The translations under genes were made by a program, and so were the position numbers. The notes under the pieces are model-generated. The model had not been told where the DNA came from, ran no database searches, and saw nothing but the letters and a program-made list of their open reading frames with translations. This document shows, piece after piece, positions 52,470 to 61,397 of a DNA stretch of 64,000 bases. The stretch spans positions 744,001 to 808,000 of the forward strand of contig NZ_QWGE01000001.1 in NCBI RefSeq assembly GCF_003576375.1. The letters run 5' to 3'. Numbering within the stretch: the stretch's first letter is position 1; every line of letters starts with the position of its first letter. The stretch comes from Pontibacter oryzae. GTDB lineage: Bacteria > Bacteroidota > Bacteroidia > Cytophagales > Hymenobacteraceae.

Positions 52470-52943
52470 TCAATCATTATGATACTTCTCCCCTCTAAGG
52501 ATGGTAAACCCGCGGTATAGCTGCTCGAAGAAGAACATGCGTACCATCTGGTGTGTGAAGGTCATTTTGGAGAGGGAGATCTTGTCATTGGCGCGGGCGT
52601 AAATTTCCGGGGAAAACCCAAAGGCGCCTCCTACTGCAAACACTAGGTTGGTGGTTACGGCATTCAGCTTTTTCTGTAGGAAAGTAGCGTACTCTGAGGA
52701 GGTGAAGCTCTTGCCTTTCTCGTCCAGCAGAATGAGGTGGTCGCCGTCCTGGAGCTTCTGAAGTATAAGTTTACCTTCGGCCTCTTTCAGTTTGTCGGGT
52801 GTTAGCTTGCCGCCGCCCTTTACGTCAGGTATGATAACAAACTCCACCGAATGGTAGTGCTTCAGGCGCTTCAGGTACTTCTCAATTCCCTCTTCCAGAA
52901 AGGCCTCGTCGGTTTTGCCTATTACAAGTAGCTTAATTTTCAT
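52470..52943 (-). CDS. rlmH: 23S rRNA (pseudouridine1915-N3)-methyltransferase
   Basis: A 157-aa SPOUT methyltransferase when started at MKIKLLVIGKTDE (52943); the frame continues to 52991, but the added residues are not part of the family. The knot motifs are present: LLDEKGKSFTSSEYA, FAVGGAFGFSPEIYARA (SAM-binding) and LSKMTFTHQMVRMFFFEQLYR. It methylates pseudouridine 1915 in helix 69 of 23S rRNA on the assembled 70S ribosome. It marks the return to core chromosome after the island. Confidence 0.95.
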   Translation of the reverse strand: MKIKLLVIGKTDEAFLEEGIEKYLKRLKHYHSVEFVIIPDVKGGGKLTPDKLKEAEGKLILQKLQDGDHLILLDEKGKSFTSSEYATFLQKKLNAVTTNLVFAVGGAFGFSPEIYARANDKISLSKMTFTHQMVRMFFFEQLYRGFTILRGEKYHND

Positions 52944-53060
52944 GGGGTGGCGGTTTTCTGCCAATATCGGGCTTTGCCGGGGAGTTTGCAATCCGGTTTA
53001 TCAAGTATGGCCATACTTCATCAGTAAATCCCTAACTTTAAGGAAGCTAAAAATTAACCA

Positions 53061-53537
53061 ATGGAACCCCGAATTACCCTGCTGCCTGCCAAAAAACTGG
53101 TTGGCAAAAGTATCCGCACCACGCTTCACGAAAACCAAACCGTGGTGCTGTGGCAAAGCTTTATGCCGCTCCGCAAGCATATCCATACAATAAGCCCTAA
53201 CCTGTACGCAGTGCATGTATATGATTCGGTGCTGACAGAAGCCTTCACGCCCGAAACGCCTTTTGATAAATGGGCAGCTGCTGAGGTTGCCCCAGATACG
53301 CCCACTCCGGAGCAGTTACAGGCATTACTGCTGCCCGAAGGGCTTTATGCCGTGTTTATACACAAAGGCCTCCCAAGCGATTTCCCGCGCACGATGGCGC
53401 AAATTTACTCGGAGTGGCTGCCGCAATCGAAGTATGCACTGGATCACCGCCCGCACTTCGAGGTTATGCTCCCCGGCTACAGCCCCACCGCCCCTGATGC
53501 CGAAGAGGAAGTTTGGGTGCCGGTGCGCAAGCGCTGA
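53061..53537 (+). CDS. GyrI-like domain protein
   Basis: A 158-aa protein with a GyrI/AraC-E-binding-like fold: MEPRITLLPAKKLVGKSIRTT, FMPLRKHIHTISPNLYAVHVYD, LLPEGLYAVFIHKGLPSDF and a final FEVMLPGYSP plus WVPVRKR. Such proteins bind small ligands or gyrase in the cytoplasm. No DNA-binding domain is attached. It is convergent with the alkyltransferase-like gene. Confidence 0.75.
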   Translation: MEPRITLLPAKKLVGKSIRTTLHENQTVVLWQSFMPLRKHIHTISPNLYAVHVYDSVLTEAFTPETPFDKWAAAEVAPDTPTPEQLQALLLPEGLYAVFIHKGLPSDFPRTMAQIYSEWLPQSKYALDHRPHFEVMLPGYSPTAPDAEEEVWVPVRKR

Positions 53538-53555
53538 ACGGCCTCGAAAGTTTAC

Positions 53556-53897
53556 TTACAGCAGCTCCTGGCTTGGGTCCCAGAACAGCTTTTTAAACTC
53601 CACCACCTGGTTGTCCTGCACTTTTACGCCTTCCTGCTCCAGCCGATCCTGCATGGCGTTGGGTTCCTCAAAATGCTGGCTGCCGGTAAGTATGCCATTT
53701 CGGTTTACCACGCGGTGTGCCGGTATCTGTACGCCCGGGTGCGAGGCAATCAGGGCCCAGCCCACCATGCGCGCCGAGCCTTTGGCACCTAAGTAACTGG
53801 CAATCGCCCCGTAGGAAGTTACCCTCCCCTTCGGTATCAGGCGCACCACTTCGTATACATTCTCAAAAAAATTCTCTTTGTTACTTTTTTTTGCCAT
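53556..53897 (-). CDS. Alkyltransferase-like (ATL) protein, MGMT family
   Basis: A 113-aa MGMT-fold protein. The helix-turn-helix reads GRVTSYGAIASYLGAKGSARMVG with the finger arginine. The reactive motif is P59-A60-H61-R62 in IPAHRVVNRNG, so the active cysteine of the PCHR motif is replaced by Ala. Such proteins cannot remove alkyl groups; they bind O6-alkylguanine and pass it to nucleotide excision repair. The N-terminal domain of full MGMT is absent, as is normal for ATLs. Confidence 0.9.
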   Translation of the reverse strand: MAKKSNKENFFENVYEVVRLIPKGRVTSYGAIASYLGAKGSARMVGWALIASHPGVQIPAHRVVNRNGILTGSQHFEEPNAMQDRLEQEGVKVQDNQVVEFKKLFWDPSQELL

Positions 53898-53978
53898 TCT
53901 GGTTTCCGCCGTTTAAACCTTCGCTAAGGTTGTTTGTCTTTTAAATATGCCTGTTTGTAGAGTTTAAGATACGCTAAC

Positions 53979-54010
53979 TTTCATTATACCTAAGTATGGC
54001 TGTATCTTTA
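53979..54010 (+). promoter_or_regulatory. Predicted promoter of the RND efflux operon
   Basis: TTTC (53979-53982) lies 20 nt before TATCTTTA (54003-54010), each one base from consensus. It leads to the gene starting at 54099. Confidence 0.4.
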
Positions 54011-54098
54011 ATGCTGCATCCAGTTTTTTTTATGAGTTTCCGGAGCCGCATGCAAATGTATGCGTTACTTAGCTATAACAACCTGTGTTTAAACATAC

Positions 54099-55181
54099 AT
54101 GAACAAAACCATTAAAACCATCCTTATACTAGTAGCTGCAACTGCTGTGGCCTACCTTGCTTATAACAAACTATCGGGCGGGTCAGACGAGCCTATGGCT
54201 AAGAACGGTGGCGGGCCATTAGCCAAGAAAGTGGCGGTAGATGTGTTCGTGGTATCGCCTTCGGCATATCAGAATAAGATTTCGGCTACGGGTACCGTGC
54301 TGCCCAACGAGGATGTAGAGCTACGCAGCGAGATTTCCGGCCGTGTTACAGGTATAAACTTCGAGGAAGGTAACCGCGTGCGCAAGGGCCAACTGCTGCT
54401 AACGGTAAACGCCGCCGAGCTGCAGGCAGAGCTCAAAAAGCTGCAGTCGAACCAAAAGCTGTATCAGGACATGGAAACACGCCAGCGCACCCTGCTCGAG
54501 AAAGAATACATTAGCAAGCAGGAGTATGACCAGGTAAGCAACCAACTGGCCACTGCCAACGCCGATATCCAAGCCCTGAAAGCAACATTAAATAAGGCCT
54601 ACATTCGCGCGCCTTTCGATGGGATTATCGGTTTGCGCCAGGTAAGCGAGGGAAGCTATGTATCATCTAGCACTCCAATTGCCCGTATAGTGGATGTAAG
54701 CCCTGTCAAAATTGAGTTTGCCATACCAGGCCGCTATGCCCACCTGGTTGAAGAGGGCACTAACATCACGTTTGCCTTTGAGGGAAGCCCAGAGGAGTAT
54801 CAGGCCCGGATCTATGCCATCCAGCCTAACATTGACCCCGCCACCCGCACCCTGCAAATCAGGGCGCTGTACGATAACAAAGACGGAAAGATCAAGCCCG
54901 GCGCGTTCGTTAACGTGAGCCTGGCCCTGAACGAAACGGATGAGGCGATCCTGATCCCGACGGAATCCATTATACCTGAAGCTACTGGCCAGAAGGTATT
55001 CCTTGTAAAGAATAACAAAGCAGAACCGAAGATGGTGAAAATCGGGCAGCGCTCCGAAACCATGATCCAAATTACAGAAGGCCTTGAACCCGGCGACACA
55101 GTGATCACCTCAGGTATCCTGCAGGCCAGGCCTGGTTCGGACCTGAGTATCAGAAAAGTACGGGTAACCGGCCAGAAATAA
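54099..55181 (+). CDS. RND efflux periplasmic adaptor (membrane fusion protein)
   Basis: A 360-aa protein with an N-terminal anchor (KTILILVAATAVAYLAY). The biotinyl-lipoyl-like halves are visible (SGRVTGINFEEGNRVRKGQLLLT and AYIRAPFDGIIGLRQVSEG) around a helical hairpin (LKKLQSNQKLYQDME, then ISKQEYDQVSNQLATANADIQALKA). A beta-barrel domain and a membrane-proximal domain end the protein (ILIPTESIIPEATG). It links the inner-membrane pump with the outer-membrane channel encoded downstream; first gene of a three-gene operon. Confidence 0.95.
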   Translation: MNKTIKTILILVAATAVAYLAYNKLSGGSDEPMAKNGGGPLAKKVAVDVFVVSPSAYQNKISATGTVLPNEDVELRSEISGRVTGINFEEGNRVRKGQLLLTVNAAELQAELKKLQSNQKLYQDMETRQRTLLEKEYISKQEYDQVSNQLATANADIQALKATLNKAYIRAPFDGIIGLRQVSEGSYVSSSTPIARIVDVSPVKIEFAIPGRYAHLVEEGTNITFAFEGSPEEYQARIYAIQPNIDPATRTLQIRALYDNKDGKIKPGAFVNVSLALNETDEAILIPTESIIPEATGQKVFLVKNNKAEPKMVKIGQRSETMIQITEGLEPGDTVITSGILQARPGSDLSIRKVRVTGQK

Positions 55182-55246
55182 GCCTGTAAGCAGAAAACAA
55201 ACAAGCTAATCCCCGGGGGCCCGCTCCCGGACCTTTATCGACAAGT

Positions 55247-58200
55247 ATGGCAAGTCTATCATCCATAAGTATAAAACGCCCGGTATTAGCCATCGTGATG
55301 AGCATAACGATCATCGTGTTTGGCATTATCGGGATTACCTACCTGGGCGTGCGCGAGTACCCTAGCGTGGACCCTCCTATCATTAACGTATCCACATCCT
55401 ACACCGGGGCAAACGCCGAAACCATCGAATCGGAGATAACCGAGCCGCTGGAGGAGGAAATTAACGGTATTGCCGGTATCCGTACCCTGACCTCGAGCAG
55501 CAGCGAGGGGCGCAGCAACATTACCGTGGAGTTTACCCTGGGAGCCGACCTGGAGACAGCCGCCAATGACGTGCGCGACCGTGTTTCCAGGGCACAGCGT
55601 CGCCTCCCCGACGATGCCGACCCTCCAACAGTCTCCAAAGCCGACGCCGACTCTAATCCTATTCTGATGCTGGGTATCAAGAGCGAGACCCGTTCTTTGC
55701 TTGACCTATCAGATATTGCGGCCAATGTGTTTAAAGAGCAGCTGCAAACTATAGATGGTGTAAGCTCCGTGGATATATGGGGTGAGAAACGCTATGCCAT
55801 GCGCCTCTGGATGGACCCCGATAAACTTTCTGCCCTAGGCGTTACGCCCGTAGAAGTTCAGGCAGCGCTATCACGCCAGAACGTAGAGCTACCGTCAGGC
55901 CGCATCGAAGGTGCTACAACTGAGCTTTCGGTGCGCACCATGGGTCGTATTTCTACGGCCGAGCAGTTTAACAACATTGTGGTACGCCAGGATGCTGACC
56001 GCCTGATTCGCTTTCAGGATATTGGCTTTGCTGAGATAGCCCCTGAGAACGAGAAAACAGTGCTTCGCTACAACGGCATACCCATGGTAGCCGTGGTACT
56101 AATACCGCAGCCCGGATCTAACCAAGTAGAGATTGCCGATGAGTTTTACAGGCGCTTGGAGCAAATCAAAAAAGACATCCCCGATGACCTCGAGCTGATT
56201 ATTGGTTTTGACAACTCAAAGTATATCAAGGCATCCATTGCCGAGGTGAAGGAAACTATTTTTATCGCTTTTGGCCTGGTAGTGGTTATTATCTTCCTCT
56301 TCCTCCGCGACTGGCGCTCTACCATCATACCGGTGGTGGCTATTCCGGTTTCGTTGATCGGCTCCTTCTTTATCATGTACATCATGGATTTCTCCATCAA
56401 CGTGCTCACTTTGTTGGGTATCGTGCTGGCTATTGGCTTAGTAGTGGATGATGCCATCGTGATGCTGGAGAATATTTACGCCCGGATTGAGGATGGCCAG
56501 GACCCTATGAAGGCGGCAAAAAAGGGCTCCGCAGAGATATACTTTGCCATTATCTCTACCACTATTGCGCTGGCTGCCGTGTTTATGCCGGTTGCCTTTT
56601 TGGAGGATACCACCGGCAGGTTGTTCCGTGAGTTCGGTATTGTGGTGGCAGGTTCGGTTATCATTTCCTCTTTCGTGTCGCTGACGCTGACGCCCATGAT
56701 GTCGTCGCGGATGCTAAAGCACCGCGAAAGGCCAAACTGGTTTTACCGCAAAACAGAACCTTTCTTTGCCTCCCTTACCAATAGTTACCGTAGTAGCCTC
56801 GAGAGCTTTATGAGCGTACGCTGGGTGGCATTCATACTTATTGCTGTTTCGGCGGGAGCTATTTGGTGGCAAATGAGCTCCCTGCAATCCGAGCTAACCC
56901 CAAGCGAAGACCGGAATGGCCTACGCATAAATGCTACTGGCCCGGAAGGTGCTTCGTTCGAGTTTATGGACTCTTACATGAGTGAGCTTACCTCTCTGGC
57001 CAACGACTCTATCAGCGGTATCTCAAGCATCGTTAGTATGACGCGTAACTCAAACTCGGGCTTTGTGCGTTTGCGCCTAGTGCCGCCTGAGGAGCGTACG
57101 CTTACGCAACAGCAAACCGTGGAGCGCATTACCGGTCTGGTAGGTCAGTTGCCGGGTGCCCGTGCCTTCGCCTCCGGCGATAAGGGCTTGGGTGGCGGAC
57201 GTGGTGCCGGCCAGCCAATCGAGTTTGTGGTGCAGTCTCAGAACGTGAACAAGCTCCGCGAAATCATTCCGCCATTTTTGGAGGCCGCGCGCCAGGACCC
57301 TACATTTAACTTTGTGGATGTTAACCTGAAATTCAACAGCCCGGAACTGCGCGTGGAAATTAACCGTGAAAAGGCGCTGTCGTTGGGTGTGGATGTGAGC
57401 GATATTGCCCAGACCATGCAGCTTGGCCTGAGTGGGCAGCGCTTTGGATATTTTGTGCGCGGCGGAAAACTCTATCAGATTTTGGGGCAAGTTGGCCGCC
57501 AGAACCGTAGCCAACCGCTGGACCTGCGCAGTCTATACGTCAAAAACAACGCTGGCGAACTGATACAGTTGGATAACCTGATAGAACTAAAGGAGGAAAG
57601 CGCTTCGCCGCAGATTTATCGTTTCAACCGCTTTGCTTCGGCTACGTTCAGTGCCTCTTTGGCAGAGGGTAAAACCATCAGCGATGGTATAGCCATCATG
57701 GACGAGATTGCCGATAAGACCCTGGACGAAACCTTCCAGACATCGCTTACCGGCCAGTCCAGAGACTTTTCCGAGAGCTCAAACAGCTTGCTTTTTGCCT
57801 TCTTATTGGCCCTTGGCCTGATCTACCTGGCGCTTTCGGCCCAGTTCGAGAGCTTCATCGACCCGATCATCATTATGTTTACCGTGCCGCTCGCGCTGGC
57901 GGGTGCCCTGGTAAGCTTGTGGTACTTCGACCAGACGCTGAACATCTTCAGCCAGATTGGTATGATTATGCTCGTTGGTTTGGTTACGAAAAACGGTATC
58001 CTGCTGGTAGAGTTCTCTAACCAACGCAAAGAGGAAGGCCTTAGCAAACTGGAGGCCGCCACAGATGCTGCAGTAGCCCGTTTCCGCCCAATCCTGATGA
58101 CGTCGCTTTCAACCATACTTGGCACCCTGCCGATTGCATTGGCACTAGGAGCTGGCTCCGAAAGCCGTACATCTATGGGTATAGCCGTGGTGGGTGGCCT

Positions 58201-58366
58201 TATCTTCTCGACAGGGCTTACGCTTTACATCATTCCGGCCATTTATTCATACTTCTCCTCGAGCAAGGCTACCCGTGTAAGCCACGACGATGATGAAGAT
58301 GATGCACCGGTAAATAAGCCTACACAAGTGCAGTTTCCTGAGCCTGAACCAGCGTTCAGTAAATAG
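55247..58366 (+). CDS. RND (HAE1-type) multidrug efflux permease
   Basis: A 1039-aa inner-membrane pump with 12 helices and two large periplasmic loops. The start (SISIKRPVLAIVMSITI) is typical of the family. Helix 4 carries the proton-relay pair in GLVVDDAIVMLENI, and porter-domain motifs such as YPSVDPPIINVSTSYTGA and EITEPLEEEINGI are present. As usual the C-terminal half repeats the topology (LALGLIYLALSAQFESF, GLVTKNGILLVEF). It exports lipophilic compounds using the proton gradient. No regulator is adjacent. Confidence 0.96.
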   Translation: MASLSSISIKRPVLAIVMSITIIVFGIIGITYLGVREYPSVDPPIINVSTSYTGANAETIESEITEPLEEEINGIAGIRTLTSSSSEGRSNITVEFTLGADLETAANDVRDRVSRAQRRLPDDADPPTVSKADADSNPILMLGIKSETRSLLDLSDIAANVFKEQLQTIDGVSSVDIWGEKRYAMRLWMDPDKLSALGVTPVEVQAALSRQNVELPSGRIEGATTELSVRTMGRISTAEQFNNIVVRQDADRLIRFQDIGFAEIAPENEKTVLRYNGIPMVAVVLIPQPGSNQVEIADEFYRRLEQIKKDIPDDLELIIGFDNSKYIKASIAEVKETIFIAFGLVVVIIFLFLRDWRSTIIPVVAIPVSLIGSFFIMYIMDFSINVLTLLGIVLAIGLVVDDAIVMLENIYARIEDGQDPMKAAKKGSAEIYFAIISTTIALAAVFMPVAFLEDTTGRLFREFGIVVAGSVIISSFVSLTLTPMMSSRMLKHRERPNWFYRKTEPFFASLTNSYRSSLESFMSVRWVAFILIAVSAGAIWWQMSSLQSELTPSEDRNGLRINATGPEGASFEFMDSYMSELTSLANDSISGISSIVSMTRNSNSGFVRLRLVPPEERTLTQQQTVERITGLVGQLPGARAFASGDKGLGGGRGAGQPIEFVVQSQNVNKLREIIPPFLEAARQDPTFNFVDVNLKFNSPELRVEINREKALSLGVDVSDIAQTMQLGLSGQRFGYFVRGGKLYQILGQVGRQNRSQPLDLRSLYVKNNAGELIQLDNLIELKEESASPQIYRFNRFASATFSASLAEGKTISDGIAIMDEIADKTLDETFQTSLTGQSRDFSESSNSLLFAFLLALGLIYLALSAQFESFIDPIIIMFTVPLALAGALVSLWYFDQTLNIFSQIGMIMLVGLVTKNGILLVEFSNQRKEEGLSKLEAATDAAVARFRPILMTSLSTILGTLPIALALGAGSESRTSMGIAVVGGLIFSTGLTLYIIPAIYSYFSSSKATRVSHDDDEDDAPVNKPTQVQFPEPEPAFSK

Positions 58367-58409
58367 CCTATTCAGTTCATTTTGATTTAACCGATAGTTA
58401 AAACTATAA

Positions 58410-59741
58410 ATGTCATCACTAAAAGCCACAGTATTGCTGATTTTTGCAGCAGTACTGCTTCTGCCCGACACAGCCCTTTGCCAGGAAAAGCTATCCCTGC
58501 AGGAAGCAGTTAGCATCGGGTTGCAGCAAAACTTTGATATACAGATCGCAAACCGCCAGGAAGCCATCTCCGAAAATAACGTAACGCTGGGGAATGCTGG
58601 CTTTTTACCTACTTTGGACGCCAGGGGCGCAAGAACTTTTAGCGAGAACAACTCCAGACAGGAATTCCAGACCGGCCCGGACCGAGAACGCACAGGCGCC
58701 AGCTCTAATGTACTTTCTGGCAACGTAACCTTAAACTGGACGCTGTTTGACGGCATGGGCATGTTTATAAACTACGAACGGTTGAAAGCCCTGGAAAAAT
58801 CCGGTGACCTGTTTACCCGCGAAACCGTGGAAAACACCCTGGCCGACATTACTTTCAGCTATTACGAGGTAGTGCGCCAGTTCACAAAGATCAATGCTCT
58901 CCGCGATGCCATCACTATCTCGGAAACAAGGGTAGAAATTGCTCAGGCACAGTATGACATAGGCGTGAGCGCCAAAGTGGAGATTTTGCGTGCGCAGGTA
59001 GACTATAACGCTGACCGCTCTGAGCTCTTACTGCAGGAAGAGGCCTTGCAAAACGCTAAAATAAACCTGAACCAGTTACTGGGCCGCGATCCCGATATCA
59101 ACTTTATACCTTCTGACTCTATTGTAGTAGATCCTACGCTGCGTTTCGCGCCCAGAGAAGGGAGTCTGATCAGCAGCAACCCACTGCTACAGCGCTTGCA
59201 ACTGAACCGTGAAATTGCGCACCTTGATATCAAGGCGATCCGTGCCAGCCGTTTCCCTACTATTGGCTTTGGCAGCGCATATAACTTTAACCGATCAGAG
59301 GCAGAGCCACTCAATGAGTTTCAGGCGCAGTTTAACCGTAACGTAGGCTATAACTACGGCATTACTGTAAACCTGCCAATTTTCAACGGCTTTAACATCA
59401 ACCGCCAGGCCCAGAATGCGCGCATTGCGCTGGAGTCGGTAAACCTGCAGTTTCAGCAGGAGCAGAACCGGGTACAGGCAGACCTAGCCCGCGCGTACAG
59501 CCAATATACCAACCGCCTGCAGCTACTCGATTTGGAAGAATCAAATTTAAAACTCGCCAAGGAAAACGCAGAGATTGCGTTGGAACGTTACAAACTAGGC
59601 CTGCTCACAGCTATCGAGTTACGAGAGGCGCAACGCAACCAGTTGGTGGCCGAGAACCGCCTGATAGATATACGCTACCAGGCCAAAGCCGCCGAAGTAG
59701 AGATAAAACGCCTGACCAGCTCGCTTGTGCAAAATAACTAG
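58410..59741 (+). CDS. TolC family outer-membrane efflux protein
   Basis: A 443-aa protein with a signal peptide (VLLIFAAVLLLPDTALCQ). Two related halves each have a strand-hairpin-strand layout with long coiled helices (LSLQEAVSIGLQQNFDIQIAN; AQYDIGVSAKVEILRAQVDYN; later LARAYSQYTNRLQLLDLEE and ERYKLGLLTAIELREAQRN). It forms the trimeric channel through which the RND pump releases substrates. It is the last gene of the efflux operon; a long palindrome follows. Confidence 0.95.
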   Translation: MSSLKATVLLIFAAVLLLPDTALCQEKLSLQEAVSIGLQQNFDIQIANRQEAISENNVTLGNAGFLPTLDARGARTFSENNSRQEFQTGPDRERTGASSNVLSGNVTLNWTLFDGMGMFINYERLKALEKSGDLFTRETVENTLADITFSYYEVVRQFTKINALRDAITISETRVEIAQAQYDIGVSAKVEILRAQVDYNADRSELLLQEEALQNAKINLNQLLGRDPDINFIPSDSIVVDPTLRFAPREGSLISSNPLLQRLQLNREIAHLDIKAIRASRFPTIGFGSAYNFNRSEAEPLNEFQAQFNRNVGYNYGITVNLPIFNGFNINRQAQNARIALESVNLQFQQEQNRVQADLARAYSQYTNRLQLLDLEESNLKLAKENAEIALERYKLGLLTAIELREAQRNQLVAENRLIDIRYQAKAAEVEIKRLTSSLVQNN

Positions 59742-59776
59742 CTTTGCTTTTCTCCGTTTAAGGAAGCACAATATGC

Positions 59777-59814
59777 AAGTATAAAAGTATAGCCATGGCT
59801 ATACTTTTATACTT
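59777..59814. terminator. Perfect 38-bp palindrome made of heptamer units
   Basis: A perfect palindrome whose arms read AAGTATAAAAGTATAGCCA and its complement, centred on CCATGG. Each arm holds two AAGTATR units. It lies after the efflux operon and 25 nt before the next gene, so it may end transcription, although no U-run follows. Confidence 0.75.
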
Positions 59815-59838
59815 TAGGGCAATACCTTAATCAAAAGT

Positions 59839-61113
59839 ATGGATAGTATAGAATTAGAGCTTTTTCAGATTCTTGGCATTTCGTTGGGCCTGGGCCTGCT
59901 GGTGGGGCTTCAGCGGCAACACGATCAGTCGGAGTTGGCAGGCATACGCACCTTTCCTTTAATTACCCTTTTTGGTACTATCTCCGGTTTGCTGGCGCAG
60001 CATTTTGGTGGCTGGGTAGTGGCAATGGGCATAGCAAGTATGGCTGGGCTTGTCATAGTGGCTAACCTTATCAAGCTTCGCAACCCGCCATTCAGCCCGG
60101 GCCTCACCACCGAAGCCGCTGCCTTGCTTATGTATGCCGTGGGGGCCTACCTTGTTTTTGGCGATAAAACCGTGGCTGTGGCCATAGGTGCCACAGTGGC
60201 CGTATTGCTACACCTCAAAAAGAAACTGCATGGCTTCGTGAAGCGGATTGGAGAAAAAGACCTGAAAGCCATTATGCAATTTGTGGTGATCTCCCTGGTA
60301 ATACTACCCATCTTACCCGACGAAACCTATGGCCCTTACAACGTGCTGAATCCGCACAATATCTGGTTAATGGTGGTGCTGATTGTGGGCATTGGTCTGC
60401 TGGGCTACTTTGCCTATAAAGTCTTCGGGCAGAAATCGGGCACGCTGCTGGGAGGTATTTTGGGTGGCCTAATCTCAAGCACTGCCACTACCGTAAGCTA
60501 TGCCCGCCGCACTAAAGACCATAACCATACCAGCACTACACTTGCGGCTCTCGTTATTTTTATTGCTTCTGCCGTATCAATCGTCCGTATTATTGTTGAA
60601 GTTGCTGTGGTTGCGCCGGGCACAATAGCCACTGTGGCTCCTCCCCTTGCTGCAATTTTCCTGCTGATGCTGATACTTGGCAGCCTGATGTACTTCTTTA
60701 AAGGCGATGACCAGGATCAAATGCCGGAGCAGGGCAACCCCGCACAGCTTAAAACTGCTCTAGTTTTTGGGGCCGTTTACGCCGCTGTGATGCTAGCCAC
60801 TGCCTTTGCCAAAGATTACCTAGGCAGCAGCGGCCTCTTCATTGTAGCCGTTATTTCCGGCCTAACCGATGTGGACGCCATCACGCTTTCCACTGCCCGC
60901 CTCATGAATATTGGCAACCTTGAGTTGCTTAGTGGCTGGCGCATCATACTTACTGCCGCACTATCCAACCTCGTTTTCAAGGCCGGATTGGTAGGTGTGC
61001 TTGGCAGCCGTGCGGTGTTTGGCAGAGTTGCATTGATGTTCGGAATTGTATTAGCAGGTGGTTTATTGGTGCTTTGGCTATGGCCAGCTAATTTTATATT
61101 GGCTCTAGAATAG
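59839..61113 (+). CDS. MgtC/SapB-DUF4010 membrane protein
   Basis: A 424-aa protein with about 12 hydrophobic helices. The N-terminal 110 residues match MgtC/SapB (LGLGLLVGLQRQHDQSELAGIRTF, then LTTEAAALLMYAVGAYL). The rest matches DUF4010 (GLLGYFAYKVFGQKSGTLLGGILGGLISSTATTVSYA, GLFIVAVISGLTDVDAITLS). The combination is widespread and unstudied; a role in ion balance or transport is possible but not shown. The glycine- and serine-rich GGLISSTATT segment probably lies near the membrane core. Confidence 0.8.
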   Translation: MDSIELELFQILGISLGLGLLVGLQRQHDQSELAGIRTFPLITLFGTISGLLAQHFGGWVVAMGIASMAGLVIVANLIKLRNPPFSPGLTTEAAALLMYAVGAYLVFGDKTVAVAIGATVAVLLHLKKKLHGFVKRIGEKDLKAIMQFVVISLVILPILPDETYGPYNVLNPHNIWLMVVLIVGIGLLGYFAYKVFGQKSGTLLGGILGGLISSTATTVSYARRTKDHNHTSTTLAALVIFIASAVSIVRIIVEVAVVAPGTIATVAPPLAAIFLLMLILGSLMYFFKGDDQDQMPEQGNPAQLKTALVFGAVYAAVMLATAFAKDYLGSSGLFIVAVISGLTDVDAITLSTARLMNIGNLELLSGWRIILTAALSNLVFKAGLVGVLGSRAVFGRVALMFGIVLAGGLLVLWLWPANFILALE

Positions 61114-61397
61114 CATTAGAAGCCGATAATTCCAGCAACTCGCAAGATTAAGTTAAAGCTATAGTTCTTCGATACACCTAAGTATAATTCAATTGTATTT
61201 CAATTCAAGGTAAATAGATTATCAAAAACACTTTTGCCTATTTACGAACAAATCAAACACATTATTAATATTTTCATTGCTTAAATTATACTTTATTCAC
61301 AATCCAGCAATCATTCATTTGCTTTTTTAACAAGGCTTCTGTAAATTATAGGTTCCTCTACTCGAAAGAGTTATGTAAAACACTTAGTTTCCCTTTG
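61114..61397. other. Intergenic region, 284 bp
   Basis: AT-rich, no gene recognised. It probably holds the gltB promoter, but no clear TTTG-N20-TAnnTTTG pair was found. Confidence 0.35.

Noticed and set aside
52144..52473. 109-codon minus-strand frame
   Set aside because: It runs through REP-like hairpins and the DUF2200 pseudogene; the product has no domain and looks like translated repeat DNA.
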